64,000 bases of DNA from Pseudidiomarina piscicola (lineage in GTDB: Bacteria > Pseudomonadota > Gammaproteobacteria > Enterobacterales > Alteromonadaceae). The position numbers and the translations under genes were made by a program. The stretch covers positions 372,001-436,000 of the forward strand of contig NZ_CADCXY010000002.1 in the NCBI RefSeq assembly GCF_902806985.1, written 5' to 3'. The notes under the pieces were generated by a model. The model saw nothing but the letters and a program-made list of their open reading frames with translations. It was not told where the DNA came from and ran no database searches. Below are positions 12,843 through 21,531 of this stretch, piece by piece; position 1 is the first letter of the stretch, and each line of letters starts with the position of its first letter.

Positions 12843-14675
12843 ATGTGTGGTATTGTTGGCGCGACGTCTGAGCGCCGTATTAGCGAAATTTTACTAGAGG
12901 GTCTGAAGCGCCTTGAGTACCGTGGTTACGACTCAGCAGGGCTCGCCGTGCTAAGCGAAGATGGCCGTATTGAGAGCTTACGCCGTACCGGGAAGGTCCA
13001 AGCATTGAAAGACGCGGTGGGCGAACATCCGCTGGCCGGCACTACGGGTATTGCCCATACGCGCTGGGCTACTCATGGCGGCGTTACCGAAGCCAATGCG
13101 CACCCACACATTTCTAATGACTGTATCGCCGTGGTTCATAACGGCATTATCGAAAATCATGAAAAGTTGCGCGAGAAGTTACGTGGCTTGGGGTATACCT
13201 TTACCTCTGATACCGATACCGAAGTGATTTGTCATCTAGTGAATCATGAGAAGCAACAGCATTCCGATTTATTTGCAGCGGTACAAGCAGCGGTTCAGCA
13301 GTTGGAAGGGGCCTATGGCACTGTCGTCATGGACTGTGAAGAACCAGGGCGTTTAGTGGTTGCCCGTTCGGGAAGCCCATTAGTGATCGGGCTGGGTATT
13401 GGCGAAAACTTTATTGCGTCAGATCAGCTTGCATTATTACCGGTCACGCGTAAATTCATGTACCTCGAAGAAGGTGATATGGCCGATATCACGCGCACCA
13501 AAGTGACGGTTTACGACCAAACTGGTGCGCGCGTAGAGCGTGAAATTCATGAGTCTGACGGGCAATATGATGCCGGTGGTAAAGGTAATTATCGCCACTT
13601 TATGCTGAAAGAGATACACGAGCAGCCAGCCGCCGTGCGTAATGCACTTGAAGGTCGTCTGGTGAACGGCAAAGTAGCACCGCATACTTTCGGTGAAGGT
13701 TCTCTGGACGTTCTAAAGGGTATTGAGCACGTACAAATCGTTGCGTGCGGTACTTCTTATCATGCTGGCATGGTCGCTCGGTATTGGCTTGAAGCCTTAG
13801 CTGGCGTGTCATGTAATGTTGAAATAGCCTCGGAGTTCCGCTATCGACAGTCGCATGTTCACCCTAATAGCTTGTTAGTCACTATTTCGCAGTCGGGAGA
13901 AACCGCCGATACGCTTGCGGCTTTAAGGTTGTCTAAAGAGCTTGGTTATAAGAGCTCACTGACCATTTGTAATGTTTCGACATCGTCGATGGTACGTGAG
14001 TCAGACCTGGCTTACATGACACGTGCGGGCACCGAAATTGGTGTTGCTTCAACCAAAGCATTTACCACCCAACTCGTCGGGTTAATGATGTTAGTGTTGG
14101 CCTTTGGTCAAACACGCGGTTTGTCGGAAGATAAACAGCAAAACCTCGTGGCTGCCCTTAAAGCATTGCCGGCGAAGCTTGAAGAAGCACTCTTACTGTC
14201 GGACGAAATAGAGGCATTAGCGCCTGAATTTGCAGATAAGTTTCACAGCTTATTCTTGGGTCGAGGGTCGCAATACCCGATCGCGATGGAAGGCTCGTTA
14301 AAACTCAAAGAGATCTCGTATATTCACGCCGAAGCTTACGCCGCTGGCGAGCTCAAGCATGGCCCATTAGCGCTTATCGACGCCGAGATGCCAGTTATCG
14401 TGGTCGCACCGAATGATGAGCTGCTCGAGAAGCTAAAGTCGAACGTTGAAGAGGTTCGTGCACGAGGCGGTATCATGTATGTGTTTGCCGACAAAGACGC
14501 CCACTTTAAAGGCGATGAGAGCATGCGTGTGATCAACGTAAGTCATTGCGACGAGCTGATCGCTCCTATCGTCTACACGGTTCCGTTACAGCTACTATCG
14601 TACTTCGTTGCGATCATCAAAGGCACCGACGTCGACCAGCCGCGGAACTTAGCGAAATCGGTAACTGTTGAGTAA
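12843..14675 (+). CDS. glmS: GlmS, glutamine-fructose-6-phosphate aminotransferase (isomerizing)
   Basis: GlmS makes glucosamine-6-phosphate from fructose-6-phosphate and glutamine. Cys2 (MCGIVGA) is the glutaminase nucleophile after Met removal; [11 protein letters not shown] and HTRWATHG follow. The synthase half has two SIS domains ([38 protein letters not shown]) and ends in the invariant [11 protein letters not shown]. At 610 residues it has the usual length. In E. coli glmUS mRNA is controlled by small RNAs; I could not see such sites here. Confidence 0.97.
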   Translation: MCGIVGATSERRISEILLEGLKRLEYRGYDSAGLAVLSEDGRIESLRRTGKVQALKDAVGEHPLAGTTGIAHTRWATHGGVTEANAHPHISNDCIAVVHNGIIENHEKLREKLRGLGYTFTSDTDTEVICHLVNHEKQQHSDLFAAVQAAVQQLEGAYGTVVMDCEEPGRLVVARSGSPLVIGLGIGENFIASDQLALLPVTRKFMYLEEGDMADITRTKVTVYDQTGARVEREIHESDGQYDAGGKGNYRHFMLKEIHEQPAAVRNALEGRLVNGKVAPHTFGEGSLDVLKGIEHVQIVACGTSYHAGMVARYWLEALAGVSCNVEIASEFRYRQSHVHPNSLLVTISQSGETADTLAALRLSKELGYKSSLTICNVSTSSMVRESDLAYMTRAGTEIGVASTKAFTTQLVGLMMLVLAFGQTRGLSEDKQQNLVAALKALPAKLEEALLLSDEIEALAPEFADKFHSLFLGRGSQYPIAMEGSLKLKEISYIHAEAYAAGELKHGPLALIDAEMPVIVVAPNDELLEKLKSNVEEVRARGGIMYVFADKDAHFKGDESMRVINVSHCDELIAPIVYTVPLQLLSYFVAIIKGTDVDQPRNLAKSVTVE

Positions 14676-14728
14676 TAAAGCGGATCATTTTGGGCGGCGA
14701 AAGTAAGGTTTTAGAATATCGATAATTT

Positions 14729-14959
14729 ATGCGTTACTTAAAAAAGCTCGCCGCCGTTGTTATTTTTGTCGCCGCCTTGGTAGTTATAAGTCTGCCTGCC
14801 ATTGGCGGCATGTATTTGGCCGCCTGGGGGATCGACTTTTTGATTGCCATCAACTTCGATAGCGCCTGGACACATGGTAGCTGCGTATTGCTCGGGGTTT
14901 TTTTGACGCTTGTTTCCATCAATACCGATGAACTTCTTAATACCCTTAATCCTGGGTAA
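14729..14959 (+). CDS. Small two-helix membrane protein, unknown function
   Basis: The 76-residue protein starts MRYLKKLAAVV, a positively charged N-terminus followed by a hydrophobic helix (~residues 7-35), then a short loop (DFLIAINFDSAWTHG) and a second hydrophobic stretch (~50-65). I recognise no family. Its ribosome site is weak. The composition is protein-like and it fills the gap between glmS and the next gene, so it is probably real. Confidence 0.55.
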   Translation: MRYLKKLAAVVIFVAALVVISLPAIGGMYLAAWGIDFLIAINFDSAWTHGSCVLLGVFLTLVSINTDELLNTLNPG

Positions 14960-15050
14960 AGATGTCTCCCAACCTTTTAATTTCGCTATTCTTTGCTATG
15001 TTTAAAACGATGTAATTTAACTTAATCTCTCCAACAAAAAGGAAAACCTT

Positions 15051-15296
15051 ATGAGCTTTCTATGGTTTTTATTGGTCGGTTTAATTGCAGGTTGGCTAGC
15101 TGGCACTTTGGTAAAAGGTGGTGGTTTTGGTTTGTTAGGCAACATCGTTATTGGAATTATTGGCGCAATGTTAGGCGGCTTTTTGTTTAGTATTCTCGGC
15201 CTTTCGAGCAGCGGCAGTTTAATCGGCAGTATCGTGGTTGCCACAGTTGGCGCAATCGTATTGTTGATTATTGTGCGAGCTTTGAAAAGGGCTTAA
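15051..15296 (+). CDS. GlsB/YeaQ/YmgE family small membrane protein
   Basis: The 81-residue protein is almost wholly hydrophobic and has the family pattern WFLLVGLIAGWLAGTLVKGGG, then LLGNIVIGIIGAMLGGFLF and a third helix. This transglycosylase-associated (YeaQ/YmgE) family is small, three-helix, and often stress induced; its biochemical role is unsettled. AAAGGAAAA precedes the ATG. Confidence 0.85.
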   Translation: MSFLWFLLVGLIAGWLAGTLVKGGGFGLLGNIVIGIIGAMLGGFLFSILGLSSSGSLIGSIVVATVGAIVLLIIVRALKRA

Positions 15297-15370
15297 TTTC
15301 TAAACGCATCAAGGCTTAGCCTACAAAAATAATTTGGCAAGAGCCATGCCATTCAGTAGACTGACTCGGC

Positions 15371-15622
15371 ATGGCTAAACCTAGAAAGAAACAACCCTCA
15401 CGCACCGTTCAAGTAAGCTGCAATAAATGCCGTGAACCTTTGTATAAATACCGAAAAGGTGGCAAAGGCGCATTGGTAAAATGCTTTGTTGAGCGAATTG
15501 TTGAAGATCATACCCAGGCAACGGGCATCTGCCCTTCGTGTGGGCAAGAGTTTGCACGGGAGACCATGATTCGTGGTGCTCCAGCCTATAAAATGGTCGG
15601 TGGCAAAGTTAGGGTGAAGTAA
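15371..15622 (+). CDS. Small zinc-ribbon protein, unknown function
   Basis: The 83-residue basic protein has CNKC (~residues 17-20) and CPSC (~55-58), two knuckles that would bind one zinc. Between them sit LYKYRKGGKGALVKCF and ERIVEDHTQATG. The N-terminus is MAKPRKKQPSR. The charge and zinc fold suggest nucleic-acid or ribosome contact, but I do not recognise a characterised homologue. Confidence 0.65.
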   Translation: MAKPRKKQPSRTVQVSCNKCREPLYKYRKGGKGALVKCFVERIVEDHTQATGICPSCGQEFARETMIRGAPAYKMVGGKVRVK

Positions 15623-15650
15623 AACTTACAAAAACAAGAAGGAATAAAAA

Positions 15651-16151
15651 ATGGCACGGAAATTCGTTTTAAGCACTGCGGCAGTCGTTTTAGCGGCAAG
15701 TATGTTTAGTGCACCACAAGCCAAAGCTGAAGGTTTAGGTGGTGTGAACCCTTGGCAGCAATGTGGTATTGGCGCGATGATTTTCCCTGAGCACGGTCTA
15801 GCTGCTGCAATCTCAAATATTATTTGGGATTTAGGTACAACCGCCGTGACCTCTGCAACGGTTTCAAAAGAAACCTGCGAAGGTGCGGGTACTTTTACCG
15901 CAGTATTTGTCACCGAGTCTTATGTACAAATTGAAGAGCAACTAGCTGTTGGTGAAGGCGAGCATTTAAATGCCATGCTGCAACTGATGGGCTGCAATGC
16001 AGCACAACGTCCTAGTGCTATTCAAAAGTTACGTGCCGATTATGCAGAGAATATGGCTACGGACGCGTTTGCTACTCAAGATCAAGCACAAAAAGCTGAG
16101 GCTCTGTATTACACCGCAGCAAATGCGGTTGCAGCATGCCAAGCTAGCTAA
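15651..16151 (+). CDS. DUF3015-like periplasmic protein
   Basis: A signal peptide (MARKFVLSTAAVVLAASMF...AKAEG, cleaved near residue 26) is followed by the family-like start GGVNPWQQCGIGAMIFPEHGLAAAISNIIWDLGTTAVTSAT and four scattered cysteines (QQCG, KETCEG, LMGCN, AACQAS) that could form disulfides. The 166-residue protein fits the DUF3015 family, exported proteins of unknown function. AGAAGGAA precedes the ATG and a terminator follows. Confidence 0.75.
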   Translation: MARKFVLSTAAVVLAASMFSAPQAKAEGLGGVNPWQQCGIGAMIFPEHGLAAAISNIIWDLGTTAVTSATVSKETCEGAGTFTAVFVTESYVQIEEQLAVGEGEHLNAMLQLMGCNAAQRPSAIQKLRADYAENMATDAFATQDQAQKAEALYYTAANAVAACQAS

Positions 16152-16171
16152 CCAGCGTTTAAAAACAGTAC

Positions 16172-16205
16172 AGCCCCTTACACAACAGTGTTCGGGGCTT
16201 TTTTT
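16172..16205 (+). terminator. Rho-independent terminator after the DUF3015-like gene
   Basis: AGCCCC/GGGGCT with an inner ACAC/GTGT stem, followed by seven T. The T-run touches an in-frame ATG at 16206, which argues that translation of the next gene starts further on. Confidence 0.85.
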
Positions 16206-16217
16206 ATGAGTGAGTTG

Positions 16218-18056
16218 ATGAACAAATTAGGGTTAATTTTAGTGGGCTTTTTGCTCTCTTTTTCAACGATGGCGGCGCAACCATCGAGTCAAGAGCTTGC
16301 CAACAGCCGAACTTGGCAGAAGTTGCTGCACCTACCTAATGGGCACTCACATAGTGAAATAACCACTCCTGGTTTTTTCTTACACGACGACGGCCATAAA
16401 AATCCTGAAGCTGAATTAACAACGACCCTCGAGGCATTAAAAGAAACGCCGCAGCTTGCCTGCAGATACCCAGCGCGAGCGCATTGGTTGGCGCAACAAG
16501 GGGCAATTAAACCCTTAAACCTTGACGCTTGTGATGAATTACAGAAGTGGCTAAACGGTCAGTCGCCAAATGCCGTCAGTGTGATATTTGCCGATGGTTT
16601 TTTAGATAATCCAGCAAGCTTTTATGGGCACATGCTGATCCGTATCGACAATGATAACGCGGATCATCCACGCCAATTACTCGCGCAAAGTTTCAATTTC
16701 GGTGCACGCGTACCAGATGATGAAGACCCAGTTACCTACATCGTCAAAGGGCTATTTGGCGGATACCAAGCCGCCTATTCAACCAGTCACTTTTACCGTT
16801 ATGACATTAACTACGCAGATGCAGAGTTACGAAACCTTTGGAGCTATCGTCTAGCGACGAGTGAGGCGCAAAGCCGCTTGTTAATTTGGCACCTTTGGGA
16901 GCTACTACAAACCGACTACACCTATTTTTTTACCTCACGGAACTGTGCCTACCATATGGCGCGAGCGTTAGAACTCGTTACCGACGGTGAACTGGTGAGT
17001 AGCCGTGATCCTTTCGTGCTGCCGAGTGATGTGATTCAACGACTTAACCAAGCCGAGATTAATGGTGCCGCAGCGATTTCTCAGCGCCAATTTATACCTT
17101 CGCGTCTGTATCAGTTTCAGCAACGCTGGCAGCAGCTTGAAGCTGCCGAAAAGCAGACTGTTGAGACCTGGTTAGCGCAGCCTGAAACGGCGGATCTTAG
17201 CTTCCTAGATGAAGCTTCGGCGGTACGCGTTAGTGATGTTTTAACAGATTTTTTCACCTATCGACTAAGCCAAACGCGAGACGATGAGCAACAGCAAGAA
17301 CGCCTGCAGCACAGCAAATCACGACTGTTACGTGCACGTATGCAGCAACCTATGGGTTTAACCCATGAGTGGCGTATGCCGCAGCCTAGTGCACCGCAAT
17401 CAGGGCAAGATCCAAGTTTGATACGGATAGGTATGCAATCACTCAATGCTCCTGGTGTAGATAGCTCACAACAGCTTACGCTGCGCTTTAGACCCACTTA
17501 CTATGATGTGTTACAGCCTCAGCAGGGTCGGTTAGCTAATGCGACCCTCACGATGGGTGAGCTTGAAGTCGGTGCGGACGATACTGAGCTGCAACTAAAT
17601 TCACTATGGTTGCTTCGATTGCATACCTTGAATCCCAGTGTCTCTGGTTTGCCTGGCGATGGTGGCGCATCATGGGGGTTGCAAGTTGGTTGGCAGCGAG
17701 ACTTCTTGCGGCAGTCAGAGCAGCGGCTAAGCCCGGTTGTAAGTGCTGATTACGGTAAGGCTTATATGCTAGCTGAACAATGGTTTAATTTATCGTTGCG
17801 AGCAGAGTTGAGAAACCCAACCCCAGAGCTTGGCGCAGCAATTATTGCGCCACAGTTGGAGTGGATCGGTGACTTTCCCGGCGCGCGGAGCCAATGTCGG
17901 GTGCGCTATGAAATCGATACCACCAACAGATTAAATGAACCTTTGTTTGCCGGTTGTGAAATCGCCTTTCATAGCGCTGAAAACCAAGATATTAGAATTG
18001 CTCTGCAGCATCAGCAAAATACTGTGATGCAGGTCGCTTGGTCTTGGTATTGGTAA
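16218..18056 (+). CDS. DUF4105-containing exported protein, probable outer-membrane barrel
   Basis: A signal peptide (MNKLGLILVGFLLSFSTMAAQ) leads into a ~240-residue domain with VIFADGFLDNPASFYGHMLIRIDN and SFNFGARVPDDEDPVTYIVKGLFGGY, typical of DUF4105, and a possible catalytic Cys/His set (SRNCAYHMARALE). The C-terminal third has alternating strands and ends in a C-terminal aromatic (WSWYW), as in outer-membrane proteins. Function is unknown; a papain/NlpC-like fold has been suggested for related domains. ATG 16218 is preferred over 16206 because the latter abuts a terminator. Confidence 0.75.
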   Translation: MNKLGLILVGFLLSFSTMAAQPSSQELANSRTWQKLLHLPNGHSHSEITTPGFFLHDDGHKNPEAELTTTLEALKETPQLACRYPARAHWLAQQGAIKPLNLDACDELQKWLNGQSPNAVSVIFADGFLDNPASFYGHMLIRIDNDNADHPRQLLAQSFNFGARVPDDEDPVTYIVKGLFGGYQAAYSTSHFYRYDINYADAELRNLWSYRLATSEAQSRLLIWHLWELLQTDYTYFFTSRNCAYHMARALELVTDGELVSSRDPFVLPSDVIQRLNQAEINGAAAISQRQFIPSRLYQFQQRWQQLEAAEKQTVETWLAQPETADLSFLDEASAVRVSDVLTDFFTYRLSQTRDDEQQQERLQHSKSRLLRARMQQPMGLTHEWRMPQPSAPQSGQDPSLIRIGMQSLNAPGVDSSQQLTLRFRPTYYDVLQPQQGRLANATLTMGELEVGADDTELQLNSLWLLRLHTLNPSVSGLPGDGGASWGLQVGWQRDFLRQSEQRLSPVVSADYGKAYMLAEQWFNLSLRAELRNPTPELGAAIIAPQLEWIGDFPGARSQCRVRYEIDTTNRLNEPLFAGCEIAFHSAENQDIRIALQHQQNTVMQVAWSWYW

Positions 18057-18061
18057 GCTAC

Positions 18062-18700
18062 CTAGCTACAGCAATCGTTAATCTTATCTGCTTCGCCGCG
18101 CCGAACCTGCAAGGCATTACGCACAATGCCAATGGCAGAAACGATGACAATAGCGGCGATAATGAGACCCACTAAGAGGTCTGGCCAAGCAGCGTTTTGT
18201 GAGCTTACGAGAAGTGCCGAGATAATTACGCCGGTATTCATTAGCATGTCGTTTCGTGAGCAGATCCAACTAGCGCGAATATTTAAATCACCATTACGGA
18301 AGCGGAATAGCAAACCGAAACAAATCACATTGACCACAAGGGCAAGAATCGCCACCGAGAGCATCATGTCGGCATTCGGCGCACTACCAAAAATAGCGCG
18401 TTTAACCACATCAATAATTACCACACTGGCTAAGACCAGTTGCATGGTTCCGTTTAAGAGCGCCGCGTTGGCTTTATGCTTTAACGATTTACCTACTGCG
18501 TAGAGACTTGCGGAATAAACGAGTGCGTCGGCGAGCATGTCTAGCGAGTCAGCGATAAGACCACTCGATTGAGCTAGCCAACCGGCAATGAACTCGACAA
18601 AGAACATGACCGCATTAAGAACTAATACGGTCCACAGCAATTTACGCTGGGCGTTATCAATTTTTGTTTGAGTGTCATCGATGCCACAACAGCTACTCAT
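18062..18700 (-). CDS. Cation diffusion facilitator-type transporter
   Basis: The 212-residue protein has six predicted membrane helices and the CDF helix-2 pattern GLIADSLDMLADALVY, with Asp51, Asp54 and Asp58 as likely metal ligands. In helix 5 the usual HxxxD becomes CSRNDMLMN. A cysteine pair sits at each end (SSCCG and NDCCS). The large C-terminal cytoplasmic domain of classical CDF exporters is missing. It probably moves a divalent metal out of the cytoplasm; metal unknown. It is convergent with the upstream gene, 5 bases apart. Confidence 0.8.
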   Translation of the reverse strand: MSSCCGIDDTQTKIDNAQRKLLWTVLVLNAVMFFVEFIAGWLAQSSGLIADSLDMLADALVYSASLYAVGKSLKHKANAALLNGTMQLVLASVVIIDVVKRAIFGSAPNADMMLSVAILALVVNVICFGLLFRFRNGDLNIRASWICSRNDMLMNTGVIISALLVSSQNAAWPDLLVGLIIAAIVIVSAIGIVRNALQVRRGEADKINDCCS

Positions 18701-18763
18701 GAAGTTCTCCCCTGATGAATTAGGGCTATTTTAACATAGGAAGAGATGGCTAACGATGGCAGA

Positions 18764-19354
18764 TTATTCGTCACTAATAAGGAGCTTCACACGTTTTTGA
18801 AGTTCGGGAATCACCTCGGTTTCAAACCATGGGTTACGTTTGAGCCATAGGTTATTGCGCGGGCTTGGATGCGGTGTTGGCAGCACGGTCGGCCAAAATT
18901 CGCGCCAGCGTGCGACGGTTTGGGTTAAATTATCGCGTTGCGAACCCAAACCTTGCTGGTGTAAATGCCAGCGAATTGCGTAACTGCCAATAGCAATCAC
19001 TAATTCAAGTTTTGGCAGCTTGGCTAATAGTGATTCACGCCACAATGGCGCACATTCTGGGCGCGGGGGTAAATCACCTGACTTACCGGTGCCGGGGTAG
19101 CAAAATCCCATCGGTAAAATGGCAAATTTCTGCGCATCATAAAAAGCAGTGCGATCAACCCCAAGCCAAGTGCGTAGGCGCTCGCCGCTAGGATCATCAA
19201 AAGGCACGCCTGAGGCATGAACGCGGCGCCCTGGCGCCTGTCCAGCAATGAGTATTTTAGCTGCAGGTGCAGCTTGCAGCACTGGTCGTGGCTTACAGGG
19301 AAGCTCTGCTTCACAGTAGCGACAGGCTCTTACTTGTTGTAGAAGCTCATCCAT
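18764..19354 (-). CDS. Uracil-DNA glycosylase family protein
   Basis: The 196-residue protein has the superfamily water-activating motif ILIAGQAPGRRVHASG (~residues 34-49), FDDPSGERLR, GFCYPG, and the DNA-binding loop PTPHPSPRNN (~residues 159-168). An N-terminal cysteine pair (CRYC) and a nearby CKPRP could be iron-sulfur remnants, but a full four-cysteine set is not evident. Likely removes uracil or a related base, or is a non-repair member of the family. Confidence 0.85.
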   Translation of the reverse strand: MDELLQQVRACRYCEAELPCKPRPVLQAAPAAKILIAGQAPGRRVHASGVPFDDPSGERLRTWLGVDRTAFYDAQKFAILPMGFCYPGTGKSGDLPPRPECAPLWRESLLAKLPKLELVIAIGSYAIRWHLHQQGLGSQRDNLTQTVARWREFWPTVLPTPHPSPRNNLWLKRNPWFETEVIPELQKRVKLLISDE

Positions 19355-19370
19355 GTCGATGACCTTTCAC

Positions 19371-21515
19371 CTATTCGTTTCGGCGCCAGCGATGAAACTT
19401 CTGCACCCAGCGCAGTAATTTTTGCGGCGCGTTGGCTCGTTTCCAGTTTCCTGCCACGTACTTATTCGCTTCGGCCATTGTTGGGTAACTATGTATGGTA
19501 CCTAAAATCTTGTTCAAGCCAATGCCATGCTTCATCGCAAGTACGTATTCAGCTAGTAACTCGCCAGCTTGGGCACCCACTATATTGACGCCTAAAATCT
19601 TGTCCTTTCCAGGTGTGGTGAGCACCTTAATACGGCCATAGGCTTGGTGGTCAGCGATGGCTCGGTCGAGCTCACTGATATCGTACTCAGTAACGTCGCA
19701 GTCAATTTCGCGTTGCTCAGCAACTTGCTCAGTCAAACCAACATTCGCAACCTCTGGTGTGGTGTAGGTTACCCAGGGAATCACCGAATAGTCGACCCGA
19801 AAGGTTTTGAAAGGGTCAAAAAGCGCATTCACAGCAGCATACCAAGCTTGATGCGAGGCAACATGAGTGAATTGATAAGGCCCAGCCACATCCCCACAGG
19901 CATAAATATTAGGAAAGTTGGTTTGTAATAACTCATTGACCCTAACTGTTTTGTCCGCTTCAATGCCTAGCTCTTCTAACCCAAAACCTTCAAGGTTCGC
20001 TTGTCGACCAAGTGCAATGAGTACGCGGTCAAAGGGTAAAGCAACGGTTTCATCTTCATGCTCAGCCAATAGAACTTGTTCGCCGTCCCGCTCGGTAAAC
20101 TCCACGGCTTTATGGTTTAGTCGCAGCTCCATGCCGTCGTCGCGCAACTGTTTCTGCACCAAGGCGCTGGTATCGGTGTCTTCATTGGCAAGTATGCGGC
20201 TGCCCATTTCAACCACCGTCACTTGGCTACCCAGCAGTTGGAATGCCTGGGCTAACTCACAACCGATAGGGCCACCGCCGAGCACCAGCAGGCGCTTGGG
20301 AAGATCGCGAAGTTGCCATAGATTGTCAGACGTTAAATAGTCGACCTGCTCTAAACCTGGAAACTTCGGAACCAGCGGCCGCGCGCCGGTAGCTATGATA
20401 ATACTGCGTGTGGTTAAGGTTTTTTCACCGCTTGAATTGCGAATAGTGACCTGCCACGGGGAGTTGATTGTGGCGGTGCCTTGTTCAACGTCGACACCTA
20501 AGTCGGTGTAACGTTCGACGGAGTCATGTGGCGCAATTTGGGTAATGACTTGCTGTACTTTATCCATAACTTTAGCGAAGTCGATTTGCTCGATACGAGC
20601 ACTCACGCCTAACTGTTCAGCTGCGTGCGTCTGGCGAATACTTTTGGCCACGTGTAGTAGTGCTTTCGAAGGTACACATCCAGTGTTTAAGCAATCGCCA
20701 CCCATCGCGTCTTTTTCTACTAGAGTTACTTTTGCCTTTACTGCTGAAGCAATGTAAGCACTTACCAACCCCGCAGAACCAGCACCTATTACAATCATAT
20801 TGGTGTCAAACTTCTTAGGTCGTTTATAGCCGTCGTAGGCACGCCGACGTTTGAGTAAGCTCAGCGTAAACTTTGCCAGTAGTGGCACTAAACCGAGTAA
20901 CACTAGAGCGCCGAGTAAGTCGATTGAAAGCACATCAGCTAAGCGGTTGATCTGTGCTAGCTGCGTGCCCGCGTTCACATATACTGCGGTGGCCAGAAGC
21001 ATGCCGAGCTGACTGATCCAATAGAAGGTCCAAGCTTTAATTTTGGTTAACCCCATGACTAAATTAATCACAAAGAACGGAAACAGAGGCACTAGGCGCA
21101 GACTTAGAAGGTAAAACGCACCGTCACGTTCAATGCCTTTATTAATTGCGCGTAAGCGTTGTCCGAACTTTTTTTGTACCCAGTCGTGGAGCAACCAGCG
21201 AGCGCTTAAAAAAGCTAAAAGAGCGCCAAGTGAGCTGGCAAAAGACGCTAATACTAGGCCCCAGAACAGCCCAAAGATAGCGCCGGCGCCCAACGTCAAA
21301 ACTGTGGCTCCGGGCACGGATAGCGCGGTACAAAGCACGTAAATACCGAAGTACAGGCCAAATAGAAATAGCGGACGCTCGGTAAAGAGTTGATTCAGTG
21401 CTTGTTGTTGCTGCTTCAACTGCGCCAGGGTTAGATACTGGGTTAAGTCAAACACAAAAACACTGCTTATCAGCGCAACAATAATGGCGATAAACAATAG
21501 TTTTTTATACGACAT
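19371..21515 (-). CDS. Fusion of TVP38/VTT membrane domain and mercuric-reductase-like flavin disulfide oxidoreductase
   Basis: Residues ~1-225 form a TVP38/TMEM64 (VTT) membrane domain, with GAGAIFGLFWGLVLASFASSLGALLAFLSARW and RLVPLFPFFVINLVMG. Residues ~238-714 are a pyridine-nucleotide disulfide oxidoreductase: FAD loop GAGSAG (244-249), redox pair GGDCLNTGC with Cys275 and Cys280, NAD(P) site LGGGPIGCELAQAF, and the dimerisation domain with HSYPTMAEA. The usual His-Pro-Glu catalytic triad seems to be replaced by SYPTMAE. It would place a reductase at the inner membrane. Substrate unknown. The TonB receptor gene lies 16 bases upstream on the same strand. Confidence 0.88.
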   Translation of the reverse strand: MSYKKLLFIAIIVALISSVFVFDLTQYLTLAQLKQQQQALNQLFTERPLFLFGLYFGIYVLCTALSVPGATVLTLGAGAIFGLFWGLVLASFASSLGALLAFLSARWLLHDWVQKKFGQRLRAINKGIERDGAFYLLSLRLVPLFPFFVINLVMGLTKIKAWTFYWISQLGMLLATAVYVNAGTQLAQINRLADVLSIDLLGALVLLGLVPLLAKFTLSLLKRRRAYDGYKRPKKFDTNMIVIGAGSAGLVSAYIASAVKAKVTLVEKDAMGGDCLNTGCVPSKALLHVAKSIRQTHAAEQLGVSARIEQIDFAKVMDKVQQVITQIAPHDSVERYTDLGVDVEQGTATINSPWQVTIRNSSGEKTLTTRSIIIATGARPLVPKFPGLEQVDYLTSDNLWQLRDLPKRLLVLGGGPIGCELAQAFQLLGSQVTVVEMGSRILANEDTDTSALVQKQLRDDGMELRLNHKAVEFTERDGEQVLLAEHEDETVALPFDRVLIALGRQANLEGFGLEELGIEADKTVRVNELLQTNFPNIYACGDVAGPYQFTHVASHQAWYAAVNALFDPFKTFRVDYSVIPWVTYTTPEVANVGLTEQVAEQREIDCDVTEYDISELDRAIADHQAYGRIKVLTTPGKDKILGVNIVGAQAGELLAEYVLAMKHGIGLNKILGTIHSYPTMAEANKYVAGNWKRANAPQKLLRWVQKFHRWRRNE

Positions 21516-21531
21516 GAAGACTCCGGTCCGT

